From positions 1-64,000 of the forward strand of contig CAYTEH010000004.1 of assembly GCA_964436765.1 (NCBI GenBank): a stretch of DNA of 64,000 nt. Direction: 5' to 3'. The position numbers were made by a program, and so were the translations under genes. Shown one piece after another: positions 1 through 9,515 of this stretch. Every line of letters starts with the position of its first letter. Position 1 is the first letter of the stretch. The notes under the pieces are model-generated. The model searched no databases and had not been told where the DNA came from. It saw only the letters and a program-made list of their open reading frames with translations. The DNA comes from CAYTEH01 sp964436765 (lineage in GTDB: Bacteria > Patescibacteriota > Gracilibacteria > Peribacterales > Peribacteraceae).

Positions 1-1432
1 TGTTCAGCCAATAGGCAATGCTCCGTGGTGCGTTGCCGGAGGGAAGACCCGTCATAAGGTTCGTCGTGAGGTAGCTGTTCGACCCGCCGAAGAGCATGCA
101 ACCGTTCGTGGCCGTCGCACCGTTGTTGGCAAGATCATGCCCGTTGCCCGAGACATCCTGCACCGTGCTTCCGTTGATCGTGCCCTGGTCGAACGTCCAG
201 TGCGCGAGGAGGCCGGATTGCGGCGTGACAGGTTGCGAAGGACCTCCGGCGGTACCGCACAGCGATACCTTCACGATCGCGCTCTCAACTATATATGAAT
301 TATTGTCGTCATAACCGCTATATCGGTATGAGTACCACAGGTTCCCATCGGGACCAATGATCGGCGGCCTCACGTTGAAACTTGGCATGTGATTGGGATC
401 GAACGAGAAGCCCGGAGAGGGCTCGACATCGTATTTGGACATGGTTCCATCCGGGGCAATCTTTATAAGCTCCATATACAGCCCTCTGCGGTCCGTGGGT
501 GTAGTAGCAACCTGCTCAGTGGCCAATGCCCACATATTGCCGTCTGTTCCGCGGATGATGCTATCGATGGCGGCAGTATTTGTATGAGGAGTATGCCACC
601 AGGGAATGGGATACGTCGTAATAACACCCGCAGGGGTCACTTTAAAGATATTTGCCTGAGCCGACACCCATGCATTGTCTTGTGCATCAATCGCGATACT
701 TAATCCTCTTTCCGTCGTTGGGAGTGGCCACGTCGAGATGCCGGATGAACCAATTTTGACCACGACACCATTTCTGCTCCCGCTGTAGATAGCCGCGGGC
801 GCCAGTGTCGTCCACGTGTTTCCCGCCGCGTCACCCGCAACGCCCCCCATGAGCATATGTTGCGGGGCTGTGTATAGCGCCGTTTTCGCACCGTCGGGAG
901 CCACACTATAGAGGGTATACGTGTACCACCCCTGGGGGGTCAGACTGAAGCTCTGAAGATACAGATGGCCATCGGCATCGCTCTTGATGGCCTGCAGTGT
1001 TTCCGGGGCATTGAAAACCGCCGTGGTTCCGTCGGGAGCAAGTTTTTGATATTGCGCTCCACTGAGTCCCCACATGTTTCCATCGGGAGAATTGAGCGCG
1101 TCATACCGGAAGTCACCGATAGAAACAGGAATGGCCGCTCCCAGGGAACCGGCCGTACTGAAGCGCCTGCGTGTCGGAGGGCCCGACATACGTTCATCGT
1201 ATTGCAGAAAAGAAAACTCGCCGGATGGGCCCGGTACCAGCCCTAGAACACTTCCGGGGACGATGTACCTCGTGAACGTTCCATAGTCCGCGCACTGACC
1301 CCCGCCCCCCGTCTGCCCCAGGAAATTCCCCCCGACGAAGGCCGGGACGATCTGGTAGCCAAGCATCGCAACAAGGGCGATGACTGCGGAGACCGCAAGC
1401 GGATGGCCGTGCGTGAAGAATCGTTTGATCAT
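1..1432 (-). CDS. Exported Vgb-type beta-propeller protein with LamG domain (3' end outside window)
   Basis: This frame is open from an ATG at 1432 to the window edge (477 codons), so the C-terminus is missing. Residues 1-25 form a signal or anchor segment (MIKRFFTHGHPLAVSAVIAL). The body contains recurring 'SPDGNMWGL / GTDGNMWAL / GPDGNLWYSY' blades typical of virginiamycin B lyase-like propellers. From about residue 405 a LamG/concanavalin-like domain begins (LLAHWTFDQG, DVSGNGHDL, FGGSNSYLTTN). The ATG overlaps the upstream gene's stop as ATGA, which suggests translational coupling. The N-terminal half is paralogous to the upstream gene (both have '..C..YGTFT.Y..PG'). The likely role is an extracellular recognition protein. 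An enzymatic lyase activity is not supported. Confidence 0.8.
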   Translation of the reverse strand, partial: MIKRFFTHGHPLAVSAVIALVAMLGYQIVPAFVGGNFLGQTGGGGQCADYGTFTRYIVPGSVLGLVPGPSGEFSFLQYDERMSGPPTRRRFSTAGSLGAAIPVSIGDFRYDALNSPDGNMWGLSGAQYQKLAPDGTTAVFNAPETLQAIKSDADGHLYLQSFSLTPQGWYTYTLYSVAPDGAKTALYTAPQHMLMGGVAGDAAGNTWTTLAPAAIYSGSRNGVVVKIGSSGISTWPLPTTERGLSIAIDAQDNAWVSAQANIFKVTPAGVITTYPIPWWHTPHTNTAAIDSIIRGTDGNMWALATEQVATTPTDRRGLYMELIKIAPDGTMSKYDVEPSPGFSFDPNHMPSFNVRPPIIGPDGNLWYSYRYSGYDDNNSYIVESAIVKVSLCGTAGGPSQPVTPQSGLLAHWTFDQGTINGSTVQDVSGNGHDLANNGATATNGCMLFGGSNSYLTTNLMTGLPSGNAPRSIAYWLN

Positions 1433-3834
1433 GGAATGGGGATGATCTGCTGCTGCTGAGGCATGGTGGGCCAATAGTTGGCACCGTGATAGTCCAACGT
1501 ATGAGAAGCCGAACAATCGACGATCTGATTCGCAAGCTCCTCGTACCAGCTTGCATACGCCGGGGCGGTAAGATTCAGTTTCTTACTCCCGTTTGTGCCG
1601 GTATTGAGTGCGACATATAGCACTCCAATCGGAGATGTTGCCTGCCACATGCAGGACGTTGCCGAGTATCCCAATGGTGTAAATGTCCAATCCGCACCAT
1701 TCAGCAACGAATAGTTCGTGCCGTTCAGCACCACATTCGAGAACATGCCCGCCGGCACGGACCACTTCCATGAGCCGGGAGTGCGGCCCGGGCAAATGGG
1801 GCACGATGCTAATCCCGCGCTGCTGCTGTTACTGCTGCTAGCGGCTGCCATCGCGCAGCTGCGCATGACCCACGCGCACGCACCGCCTGCGGTGCGCTGG
1901 CACACCGGACCCCCCACCGAGCCATCGGCACAGAGCACGCTCTGCTCTCCCGCGGGCTGAGCGCCGCACTCAGCCGGAGTGCAGGCCGCCGACAATGTCC
2001 CGCCGTTCCCGCCCCCTGCACTGCTTGCACCGACTCCGCTCTGGGTGCACCGTGCGCCCGGCTCAATGGCACAGAACTGCGAACAGCCGTCGCCGTTCAC
2101 GCGGTTACCGTCATCACACACCTCGATGCCCGCGCGGATGCCATCGCCGCAAATCACACTGCACGGCGTGCCGGCCGGCCGGAGGCACTCCCAGCCTTTC
2201 TCGATGACGCAGGTGGATGAGCAACCGTCGTTGCTCCGGGTGTTGCCATCGTCGCACTGCTCGTTCAAACGCAATTTTCCGTCGCCGCAATGGGGAACAC
2301 ACACCGAGGGGCCGGTGACAACCCGGTTGTTTCCACCCGACGAATTGGTGCCAATCCCGGACGATGAGGAATTTCCTTGTGATGGCTGGCAGAACACGCA
2401 CGAACCGGTACATCCGTCATTGGTGCAGGCCATCGCCGAAGCGCCCGGTGCCTCGACCGTGCCCGAGGGGCAGGTCACCTGCCGCGTGGTGCACGAACCG
2501 CCGCTCTGGATGGCATTGCAGGTACCGGCACCGTTGTTGCATTGTGTGGTGCCTGACGAACTTCCCTGCCCGCCCGTGCCGCCGCCTGTACCGCAAAGCG
2601 AGAATTTAAGTAGGCCATTACTGAAGACACGCTGACCCCCAACCACCTGCTGATACGAATACGACAACCAGAGATTGCCATCAGGACCGACGATAAGATT
2701 GCCGACATTATCGAGCAGCCCGTACGTGATAGTGGTGCCGAATAAGGAAGACGGACCGGAGCCACCGATATCGAACATTGTCATGCCACCGTTCGGAGCA
2801 ATGCGAATGAGCTCGGGACCGCTGAACCTATTGTTCGACTCCAAACCCAATGCCCACATGTTTCCGTCGGTTCCGGGCACCATATCGGAAACAACGCTCT
2901 GGTCGCCTCCGCCATGCAACCACGGGATGGTGTACTGAGTGATCACGCCGGCGGGAGTGACTTTGTACACGTTCGTACTGCCTGCTATCCAGGCATTGCC
3001 CTGTGCGTCGACTGCAATATTGCCGAAATCGGAATCGCCCTGAGGCAACGCCCACATGTTGGACCCTCCCGACGCCCCGACCATCACGACATAAGAAGTC
3101 CATGAGGTACCGAAAGTAGGTATTGGAGTGCCAGCAGAATTATTGTTGGAAGGGAGACTGATTGTGACGCCATTGCTCAAAACCATCCACGAATTCCCGT
3201 GAGAATCACCCGTCACACTTCCCGCGTAGTAATCAGCTGGCGTGTTGTAGAGTGCACTCAGTGCTCCTGTCGCGGGCGAAAGAGAATACCACGTATTTAC
3301 CATTGATCCATTTGTCGGATTTATCGTAAACCCTAGAACAAAGACATGCCCATACGCATCAGCTTCGAATCTTTCAATGTCTTGGGGCGCCGTGAACGTG
3401 GTGACTGTGCCGTCCGGCGCGATTTTCTGGTACATGTTATAGACACCGGGACTCGGCAGGTAAGGTCCCCATATACTGCCGTCGGTGAATCCAGCGCTTT
3501 TCTGGCCCGAAGAGACCGCAGGCAATGACGTGCTACTCAGCACTCCTGCTGTGGTCATCCGACCAAGACCGAGAATCGCCTGCCCCTGCGGATTGTGCTG
3601 AGTGAACGTCAGATTACCCGTCGGGCCGGGCGCGATTCCGTCTATGGCACCTGGTGTCGCGTATTTCGTAAACGTTCCGTACTCCGTGCACTGCGACCCC
3701 CCGTTCCCCGCCTGTCCGCGGAGTTGCGCGGGCGTGAGCATACGGAAGAAGAGGAATACAACGAGCAACAACGCGGCAACTGACGCGCCGATCACCATGC
3801 CGTTGCGCGAAAGCTTCGGCATCATGGGTTGCAC
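1429..3834 (-). CDS. Exported Vgb-type beta-propeller protein with Cys-rich (DUF4215-like) repeats
   Basis: This 801-residue protein has an N-terminal membrane segment (about residues 12-33, rich in A/L/V/F). A propeller follows to about residue 420, with blades such as GTDGNMWALG and GPDGNLWLSY. Next come Ser/Gly linkers and Cys-rich repeats of the Myxococcus type (CGDGKLRLNEQCDDGNTRSN, CGDGIRAGIEVCDDGNRVNG). The C-terminal ~100 residues form a beta-rich domain with no family I recognise. The start overlaps the end of the upstream gene by 13 bp and the stop overlaps the next ATG by 4 bp, so it sits inside an operon. It is inferred to be a surface or secreted protein. Confidence 0.85.
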   Translation of the reverse strand: MQPMMPKLSRNGMVIGASVAALLLVVFLFFRMLTPAQLRGQAGNGGSQCTEYGTFTKYATPGAIDGIAPGPTGNLTFTQHNPQGQAILGLGRMTTAGVLSSTSLPAVSSGQKSAGFTDGSIWGPYLPSPGVYNMYQKIAPDGTVTTFTAPQDIERFEADAYGHVFVLGFTINPTNGSMVNTWYSLSPATGALSALYNTPADYYAGSVTGDSHGNSWMVLSNGVTISLPSNNNSAGTPIPTFGTSWTSYVVMVGASGGSNMWALPQGDSDFGNIAVDAQGNAWIAGSTNVYKVTPAGVITQYTIPWLHGGGDQSVVSDMVPGTDGNMWALGLESNNRFSGPELIRIAPNGGMTMFDIGGSGPSSLFGTTITYGLLDNVGNLIVGPDGNLWLSYSYQQVVGGQRVFSNGLLKFSLCGTGGGTGGQGSSSGTTQCNNGAGTCNAIQSGGSCTTRQVTCPSGTVEAPGASAMACTNDGCTGSCVFCQPSQGNSSSSGIGTNSSGGNNRVVTGPSVCVPHCGDGKLRLNEQCDDGNTRSNDGCSSTCVIEKGWECLRPAGTPCSVICGDGIRAGIEVCDDGNRVNGDGCSQFCAIEPGARCTQSGVGASSAGGGNGGTLSAACTPAECGAQPAGEQSVLCADGSVGGPVCQRTAGGACAWVMRSCAMAAASSSNSSSAGLASCPICPGRTPGSWKWSVPAGMFSNVVLNGTNYSLLNGADWTFTPLGYSATSCMWQATSPIGVLYVALNTGTNGSKKLNLTAPAYASWYEELANQIVDCSASHTLDYHGANYWPTMPQQQQIIPIP

Positions 3835-5516
3835 AGGAAACCGTCTTCAATCACGCACAGGCGACTGCATCCGTCGCCATCCGTCACATTGCCGTCGTCA
3901 CACGCTTCTTGCGCCTGAATGAGCCCATTGCCGCACACGACCGCCACACTGGAAGCAGACGACGATCGGCTGATGGAACTGGAGCGAGCGGAGGACGATG
4001 ACCCGACGGCGCAGAAGGGATCGATATCGCCCGCATTCTCCACGCACGTGCGATCCTCCGGGCACGTCGCACAGCTCGCGCCGCAACGGCACATCCCCCG
4101 CCCGTCGGAAACGGGAGTATCACCGCATGCGGACGGCTGGCAGGAAATCTCGCTGCAGGGCAAAAGACCGGGTGAGCAGACATTCGACACGGTTGCCGAG
4201 GAAGAAGAACCAGACCCGGGGCACGCACTCGCAAATGTCGTCATCTCCGTGCCTACTAAATCGAACGTGCCCGTCGCTGGGAAGAATTTTAGCACCTTCC
4301 ATCGATTTGTACCGATGTTCTGCGTAAAGAGAACATCTCCATTTGCATCCAGATTGATATCAACTGGAACGATGGAAATATTCCCTTCGGGAATCGTGTA
4401 CAAGGTCGGTACGCCATCCACTGTGATTTTGCCGATGTAATGACGATACGCCCCGGCCGTAAACCACAGCTCGCAACCATTCCCGCCTATAATACCGCTG
4501 GGCGCGATATTGTTTGCTGTTATATACGGCCAGTCGGGCGCAGGTATGTAATATTCAGTGATCACCCCCGATGGCGTGATCTTCCCGATACGACCCGCCC
4601 AGAGTTCGGTGAACCAGATGTTCCCATCGGGACCCAGCGTCAGGTGCCATGGATAACTGGTCCCATCGTGAGCCACAGTGGGGATGGGGAACAGAGTGAT
4701 CACAGAATTCTCGTCGATCCTGCCGATGGAATTGTGCCTTCCGTCCGTAAACCAGACGTTGCCGTCGGAACCAAGCGCAAAATCGGTCGCCTGGTACGGC
4801 AGATAATCATAATTGATGGGACCACCCGGCGGCCACTTCAGCAGGGACTGACCATGCGAGACCCAGGTGTTGCCGTCGGGTCCGGTGATTTTCGGGTCCC
4901 CACCCATCATATCCGACACCCATTCACACATCGGTAAGGCTTTTGACCCACCGGAACAGGCGTCAGCACTGGACGATGCACTCGAGACGGCGCCGCCGCA
5001 CAGGGCCGCCTGTTTGCCGCACGCCGATGTGGCCGCGCTCCAGACGCACGACGAGTTCATTTCGCAGAACTGGCGCGAGCAGTTGATTTCGAACCCGGCC
5101 GCACCGTTGCATCCGTCACAATCGTCGCACGCGTTGGCTGAACAGGCAGACTCGCACACGCTCTGGCCGACGAAGGCGTAACCGCCCTGCACCGGCGCCG
5201 GCGAACACACGGGAGTGGCCTGACCGGCCTTCACCTGGTCGCGATTCTGGCAATAGTAGACTGTCCCGCCGCCGCACTGGGCGTTACAAATGTCCTGCGA
5301 GGTATCGAACGCTTCAAAATTGGGATTGGATACGCATGCATCGAACGTGCTCGGCTGGCAGGCATTCGCGCCGTCCAGGCAGCAAAAACCCACCTCATCC
5401 TGCCGGCCGGCCTGCCCTGCGAACTGCCTCCCGCCGCGGAGCGCGAGTGCCCCCACAATGATCAGGACCGGAATGGCCCAGAGTGCGGAGCGAAGGAGGA
5501 CGCGGGGGGGGATCAC
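3822..5516 (-). CDS. Exported Cys-rich protein with CC-motif domain and Vgb-type propeller
   Basis: This 564-residue protein has an N-terminal hydrophobic anchor (LWAIPVLIIVGALAL). Directly after it is a CC-motif module (VGFCCLDGANAC ... FDTSQDICNAQC), also found as the two small neighbouring proteins. Further Cys-rich sequence follows, then a propeller around residues 200-420 (ALGSDGNVWFTDG, TLGPDGNIWFTELW). The C-terminus has a Cys-rich section, poly-Ser linker and one CGNG...CDDGN repeat. It lies 9 bp downstream of the small CC protein gene and overlaps the next gene by 13 bp. The likely location is extracellular and cell-attached; no catalytic residues are recognised. Confidence 0.85.
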   Translation of the reverse strand: MIPPRVLLRSALWAIPVLIIVGALALRGGRQFAGQAGRQDEVGFCCLDGANACQPSTFDACVSNPNFEAFDTSQDICNAQCGGGTVYYCQNRDQVKAGQATPVCSPAPVQGGYAFVGQSVCESACSANACDDCDGCNGAAGFEINCSRQFCEMNSSCVWSAATSACGKQAALCGGAVSSASSSADACSGGSKALPMCEWVSDMMGGDPKITGPDGNTWVSHGQSLLKWPPGGPINYDYLPYQATDFALGSDGNVWFTDGRHNSIGRIDENSVITLFPIPTVAHDGTSYPWHLTLGPDGNIWFTELWAGRIGKITPSGVITEYYIPAPDWPYITANNIAPSGIIGGNGCELWFTAGAYRHYIGKITVDGVPTLYTIPEGNISIVPVDINLDANGDVLFTQNIGTNRWKVLKFFPATGTFDLVGTEMTTFASACPGSGSSSSATVSNVCSPGLLPCSEISCQPSACGDTPVSDGRGMCRCGASCATCPEDRTCVENAGDIDPFCAVGSSSSARSSSISRSSSASSVAVVCGNGLIQAQEACDDGNVTDGDGCSRLCVIEDGFLCNP

Positions 5517-5525
5517 AAGGGGGGT

Positions 5526-5774
5526 CTAGGAAGAACTCCCGCACACCGAGCTGCAGGTTCTCCTGCTGGTATCGAAGAGGATGCCATCCTCCTGTTCGCA
5601 GGCGACAAGATTGACTCGCTCCTCGCACGCCACGCCGGGCGTCAGACAGCACCACCCACCCACCGTCTGGGACTGGTCGGGCCCGCTTTCCATCGCTGCC
5701 ACTGCATATCCTGCCGCCCCCGTTCCCGCGAACACCAAGAGCAGGCAGAACCACGAAAGAAGAGCACGATTCAT
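5526..5774 (-). CDS. Small exported CC-motif cysteine-rich protein (82 aa)
   Basis: The chosen start is the ATG at 5774 (MNRALLSWFCLLLVFAGTGA), because it places a clean signal/anchor helix at the N-terminus; an in-frame ATG at 5828 would add 18 unconvincing residues. The mature part is about 50 residues with paired cysteines: GGWCCLTPGVAC, then single Cys residues and a final C-x3-C. The same spacing occurs in the 85-aa protein at 9229-9486 and in the N-terminal module of the gene just downstream. It could be a disulfide-stabilised surface peptide. No known family was recognised. Confidence 0.75.
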   Translation of the reverse strand: MNRALLSWFCLLLVFAGTGAAGYAVAAMESGPDQSQTVGGWCCLTPGVACEERVNLVACEQEDGILFDTSRRTCSSVCGSSS

Positions 5775-5852
5775 GACACGCACTCTAGCATTGGTTACGC
5801 ATTCGGTACCACTTGCCCGGCCGTGCATTTGGTTGCTTAAAGGAAGATATTC

Positions 5853-8800
5853 TCACTCGTCACACAAACCCTGCTGACGCATCGACTCACACAGGGTCTC
5901 TCCGCCGGTGACGTCGTATACAAACGGAATGCCGCCTGCGGTCACGCATTCTTCGGGTATCTCCGTCTGGCAGACATCGGGGTGGCAGCAGTCGGCGAAA
6001 CTCTTGAGTCGCTCGCATGTGGGATCACAGACTGTGTCCCGCGGCGAGAACTTGCTACTGCTCAAAATGGTGAGTGTGCCGAGCCCGTCCACCTGTCTGT
6101 TATAGGCCGAACACATGTTTCCCCCTTCCTCCGCCGTAATACGACGGTCGCACTTGTAATGCGAGGGCACGGGCGGCGGCGTCTGCTGGCACCCCTGCGT
6201 ATCCTCCTCGGCCTTGCCGCTCGTGATGTAGTCCAAGAGCGGCGACGAAATCTGCACCTCCGTACCGCCGTCGGCTATGCAGCTGCCAAACACTTCCGAG
6301 AAGCACTCATCGATCTCCGGATCGCACGTCGGTTCAACCAGCGGCCCGAAAGCATAGACCCCCGTCGGACTGCAGCATCCGACGATACCGCCCGGATTCT
6401 GCGTTCCGCCTGAAGACGACGATCCGTTAGAGTTATTTACAGTGCAATCGGCCANNNNNNNNNNNNNNNNNNNNNNNNNNNNNNNNNNNNNNNNNNNNNN
6501 NNNNNNNNNNNNNNNNNNNNNNNNNNNNNNNNNNNNNNNNNNNNNNNNNNNNNNTTGCCGTCGCCGCAGGAGGTCGGGCAGACGCCGTTCGCGGGACAGA
6601 GGGCGCCGTTGGGACAGGTGGAGCCGGGGGTGCAGGTGAGGAGGCAGGAGTTCGTGCACTGGTCGTTGTTGTTCTGGTTGCCGTCGTCGCACTGCTCGAA
6701 CCCTTCCAGGATATCGTTACCGCAGGTGGTGGTGCTGGGACACTGTTGTTTGCAGCTGTTCGCAGGATCGGCGGAGTTGTCGTAGTACTTGTAGACACCC
6801 TGGTTATCGGGGCACTTATGGAGAGGATCGAGCCCTTCCTGCCCGGGCAACGTGGGGATCTGCATGCAGTTTTCGGGCGTGCCAAAGGGACTGCAGCAGT
6901 AGGAAAAGACATTCGCGGGGACGGATGAGGCGGCTGCAGACGAAGCTGAGGACGAGGACCCTGGCTGGTTCTTGGGGGTACACACACAGGCGTTGGTATC
7001 GCACGTATGACTCGACGGACACGTAAGCCCGGGTTCGTTGCATTTTTCGCCTGCATCTACGGCCCCGTTGCCGCAGAGCGGGCCGTGGGAGCAGATACAG
7101 GTTGTATTGTTGCAGGTGGAGCCGGTCGGGCACGTCTGGCCGCCGTCACGGCACTGCTCACCTGGATCGAGTGCGCCGTTGCCGCACAGCGGCCCGCCGG
7201 TGCATTGGCAGGTGGCGTTGTTGCACGTCTGGCCGCCGGAACACGTGAGGCCGCCATCACGACACTGTTCGCCTGGATCGGCCGTGCCATCGCCGCACAC
7301 GGGCGGCTTCTGGCTGCACACGCACGCACTCTGGTTACATACTTGACCCTCACCGCACGCGAGGCCGGGTTCGCCACACTTTTCACCGGCGTTGATTATT
7401 CCGTTGCCGCACTGCGGATTGTCGAAGCACGTGCACGTGGGCGTATTGCAGTTGGATGCCGCAGGGCAGGCAAGCCCGCCGTCCCGGCACTCCTCCCCGG
7501 GATCCACCACGCCGTTGCCGCAGCTGGGACCGCCCGTGCAGACGCACGTCGCGTTGTTGCACGTCTGGCCGCCGGAACACGTGAGCCCCCCGTCGCGGCA
7601 CTGTTCGCCGGGATCCGCAACGCCGTCACCGCAGACGGGCGGATCCGGGCTGCAGACGCAGGAATTCACGTTGCAACTCTTGCCGGCGGGGCAGGCGAGC
7701 CCCGGTTCGTTGCATTGCTCGCCCGCATTCACCGTGCCATCGCCGCACTGCGGGCTCTGGGAACAGACACAGGCCTGATTGTTGCACGCGGAACCGGAGG
7801 GGCACGTGAGCCCGCCGTCACGGCACTCCTCCCCGGGATCCACCACGTTGTTCCCGCAGGTAGCACCACCGGTGCATGCGCAGGTATTTTCGTTGCACGT
7901 CTGGCCTCCGGAACACGTGAGTCCCGGTTCGCCGCACTGCTCGCCGCCATCGGACGCGCCGTTGCCGCACCCGGCTACCACGTCCTCCTGGCATCCGATC
8001 TTCACGTGGAACGAATCGCCAGGGGAATTGCCATACATCGAAAACATTGCGGTTCTCGGCCCGGTGACACGGATGAAATCGGGCGGTCCGCCGATATTGA
8101 GCGAGTCCAGCGTCATACCGGAGTACGGATTGCCGATCGCGGGGCTGCCCTTGTCTATAAATACGCCGTCGCCGCCCTCGATGGTAATAGTCCCCTGCAC
8201 GCCCACGGCCGCGCCGGCGTTGCGCACATGAAAATTCACATATCCTTTGGCCCTGTCGGCCGCCAGCTTGGAATCGGGGGTTCGTACGGGGTCGATGATG
8301 GCCTGACCGTTCTGGGTCATATTGAACCACGCATCGTCACCGGTCGTGGCCCCGCCAACGAGCAGGCTGTATGGATGCGATGTCCCCAACACGCTGGTGA
8401 TATCGACCTTCATGCGATCGGCAACGCACGCCGCTTTGGACGAAGATCCTCCTGAGGAAGAACTCCCGCCACCCGGATCGATTGCTCCGCATGCGACGTA
8501 GCTGCAGTTTTCAAAATCGGACGAAATGGGGTAGGCACCCATATTGATGCATTCATCGACCGACTTGCACACAACGCACGCTTCTCCTTTTGTAAGACAA
8601 CCATAGATGGGGCCTGTAGGAACGGCTGCGGAGGATGCCGATGCGCTACTCCCCGCACCGCTGCTGACGCACCTGCAACATGCACCCTTTACCGCCGGTT
8701 CTCCGGGGTAATTGGCAGAGCAGGCTCCGTATACCCAGCCGGGGCACTCGAGCGATTGTCCTGCCGGGCACTTGTGGACGGCCTGGGGGCCCACGTGGCA

Positions 8801-9229
8801 GTAGGTATTCCCGGGGCACGTATAGCCCGAAATATACAGATACACGGTTGCTTGGGGTCCGTTGTCTTTACCATCGAACGGACGATAGATGAAAGAATCG
8901 ATTCCATGATCCAAAAAGGTCGGCCCGCCCGCGTACTGGAATCCCCCATTTTGATCCAGGGTGACCACGCCATAGAGCGGCTGGCTCAATATCGTCGCTG
9001 TGAGCGTGTCGTTATCGGGATCCGAATCGTTCGAAAGAACGCCAGAGGCACTCACGGCCAGATCGGTCGTGAGGGAAGACAGATAATAGACGTCATCCAC
9101 CGTGACCGGCGATCTGTTCGTCGCCTGTGCCGTCCATCTCCCGCCATGAAGCGCAAAAGAGCCGGCCGCGACAGCCGCGAGCATAACGAGGGCCGCACCC
9201 CATCTGGCTGTGACCCGTCGGCGAACCAT
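5853..9229 (-). CDS. Large exported Cys-rich repeat protein (interrupted by assembly gap)
   Basis: The gene starts at 9229 with an N-terminal hydrophobic segment (WGAALVMLAAVAAGSFAL) and is read to the gap at 6455-6554. The frame beyond the gap (CDS end 5853) continues the same style of protein, so one gene is likely. The 100-N spacer breaks the frame, and the true gap must be 2 mod 3. In order: a cadherin-like/Big_9 domain (VLSNDSDPDNDTLTA, about residues 45-130), Cys-rich linkers, a beta domain, nine ~37-residue six-Cys repeats (CGNGVVDPGEECRDGGLTC type), a poly-Ser linker, a CC-motif module (SYCCSPFG), one CDDGN repeat, the gap, and two more CC segments. The ATG overlaps the upstream stop (ATGA). 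Confidence 0.75.
6455..6554. other. Assembly gap (100 N) inside a Cys-rich repeat gene
   Basis: There are exactly 100 Ns, the usual placeholder for unknown length. The flanks do not share sequence. Sequence to the right encodes a repeat start (CPTSCGDG) and sequence to the left encodes a Ser/Asn linker, so at least one CDDGN-type repeat is probably missing. Confidence 0.95.
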
Positions 9230-9486
9230 CAGCGTTCGGGGAAGGATGTACAGGCGATTGCGCAGTTATCTTCGGACGCAGAGAATGCGAGGCCACCACC
9301 TTCGCTGCAACTGAAGGGCGTCTGATTGGGCACGCAGGCTTTGCCGACGCTCATGCAGCACCAGCCCTTTGTGGCTGCAAAACCCGTCACGGGCTGCGAT
9401 ATATCATCCATATTCCGGACAACGGCCACCCCTCCCGCAATCACAAGAATGAAGAACGAAGCAACGATGGCGATGGTTTTCCTCAT
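9229..9486 (-). CDS. Small exported CC-motif cysteine-rich protein (85 aa)
   Basis: It begins MRKTIAIVASFFILVIAGGV, a signal/anchor helix, followed by a ~50-residue Cys-rich region (KGWCCMSVGKAC, SCSEGGGLAF, ENC/IAC-type C-x3-C ending). It is a clear paralogue of the 82-aa protein at 5526-5774: same length, same GWCC opening and same Cys spacing. The stop overlaps the next gene's ATG (ATGA at 9228-9231), and it sits 29 bp after the giant Ig-repeat gene, all in one direction. Function unknown; a secreted disulfide-rich module is inferred. Confidence 0.75.
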   Translation of the reverse strand: MRKTIAIVASFFILVIAGGVAVVRNMDDISQPVTGFAATKGWCCMSVGKACVPNQTPFSCSEGGGLAFSASEDNCAIACTSFPER

Positions 9487-9515
9487 AGTTGACTGGGGAA
9501 CAATTGTACAACGGA

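Noticed and set aside
7007..8455. 482-codon + strand open frame opposite the Cys-rich repeat gene
   Set aside because: Ala/Arg/Gly-rich shadow of repeated GC-rich codons; the minus strand has regular six-Cys repeats.
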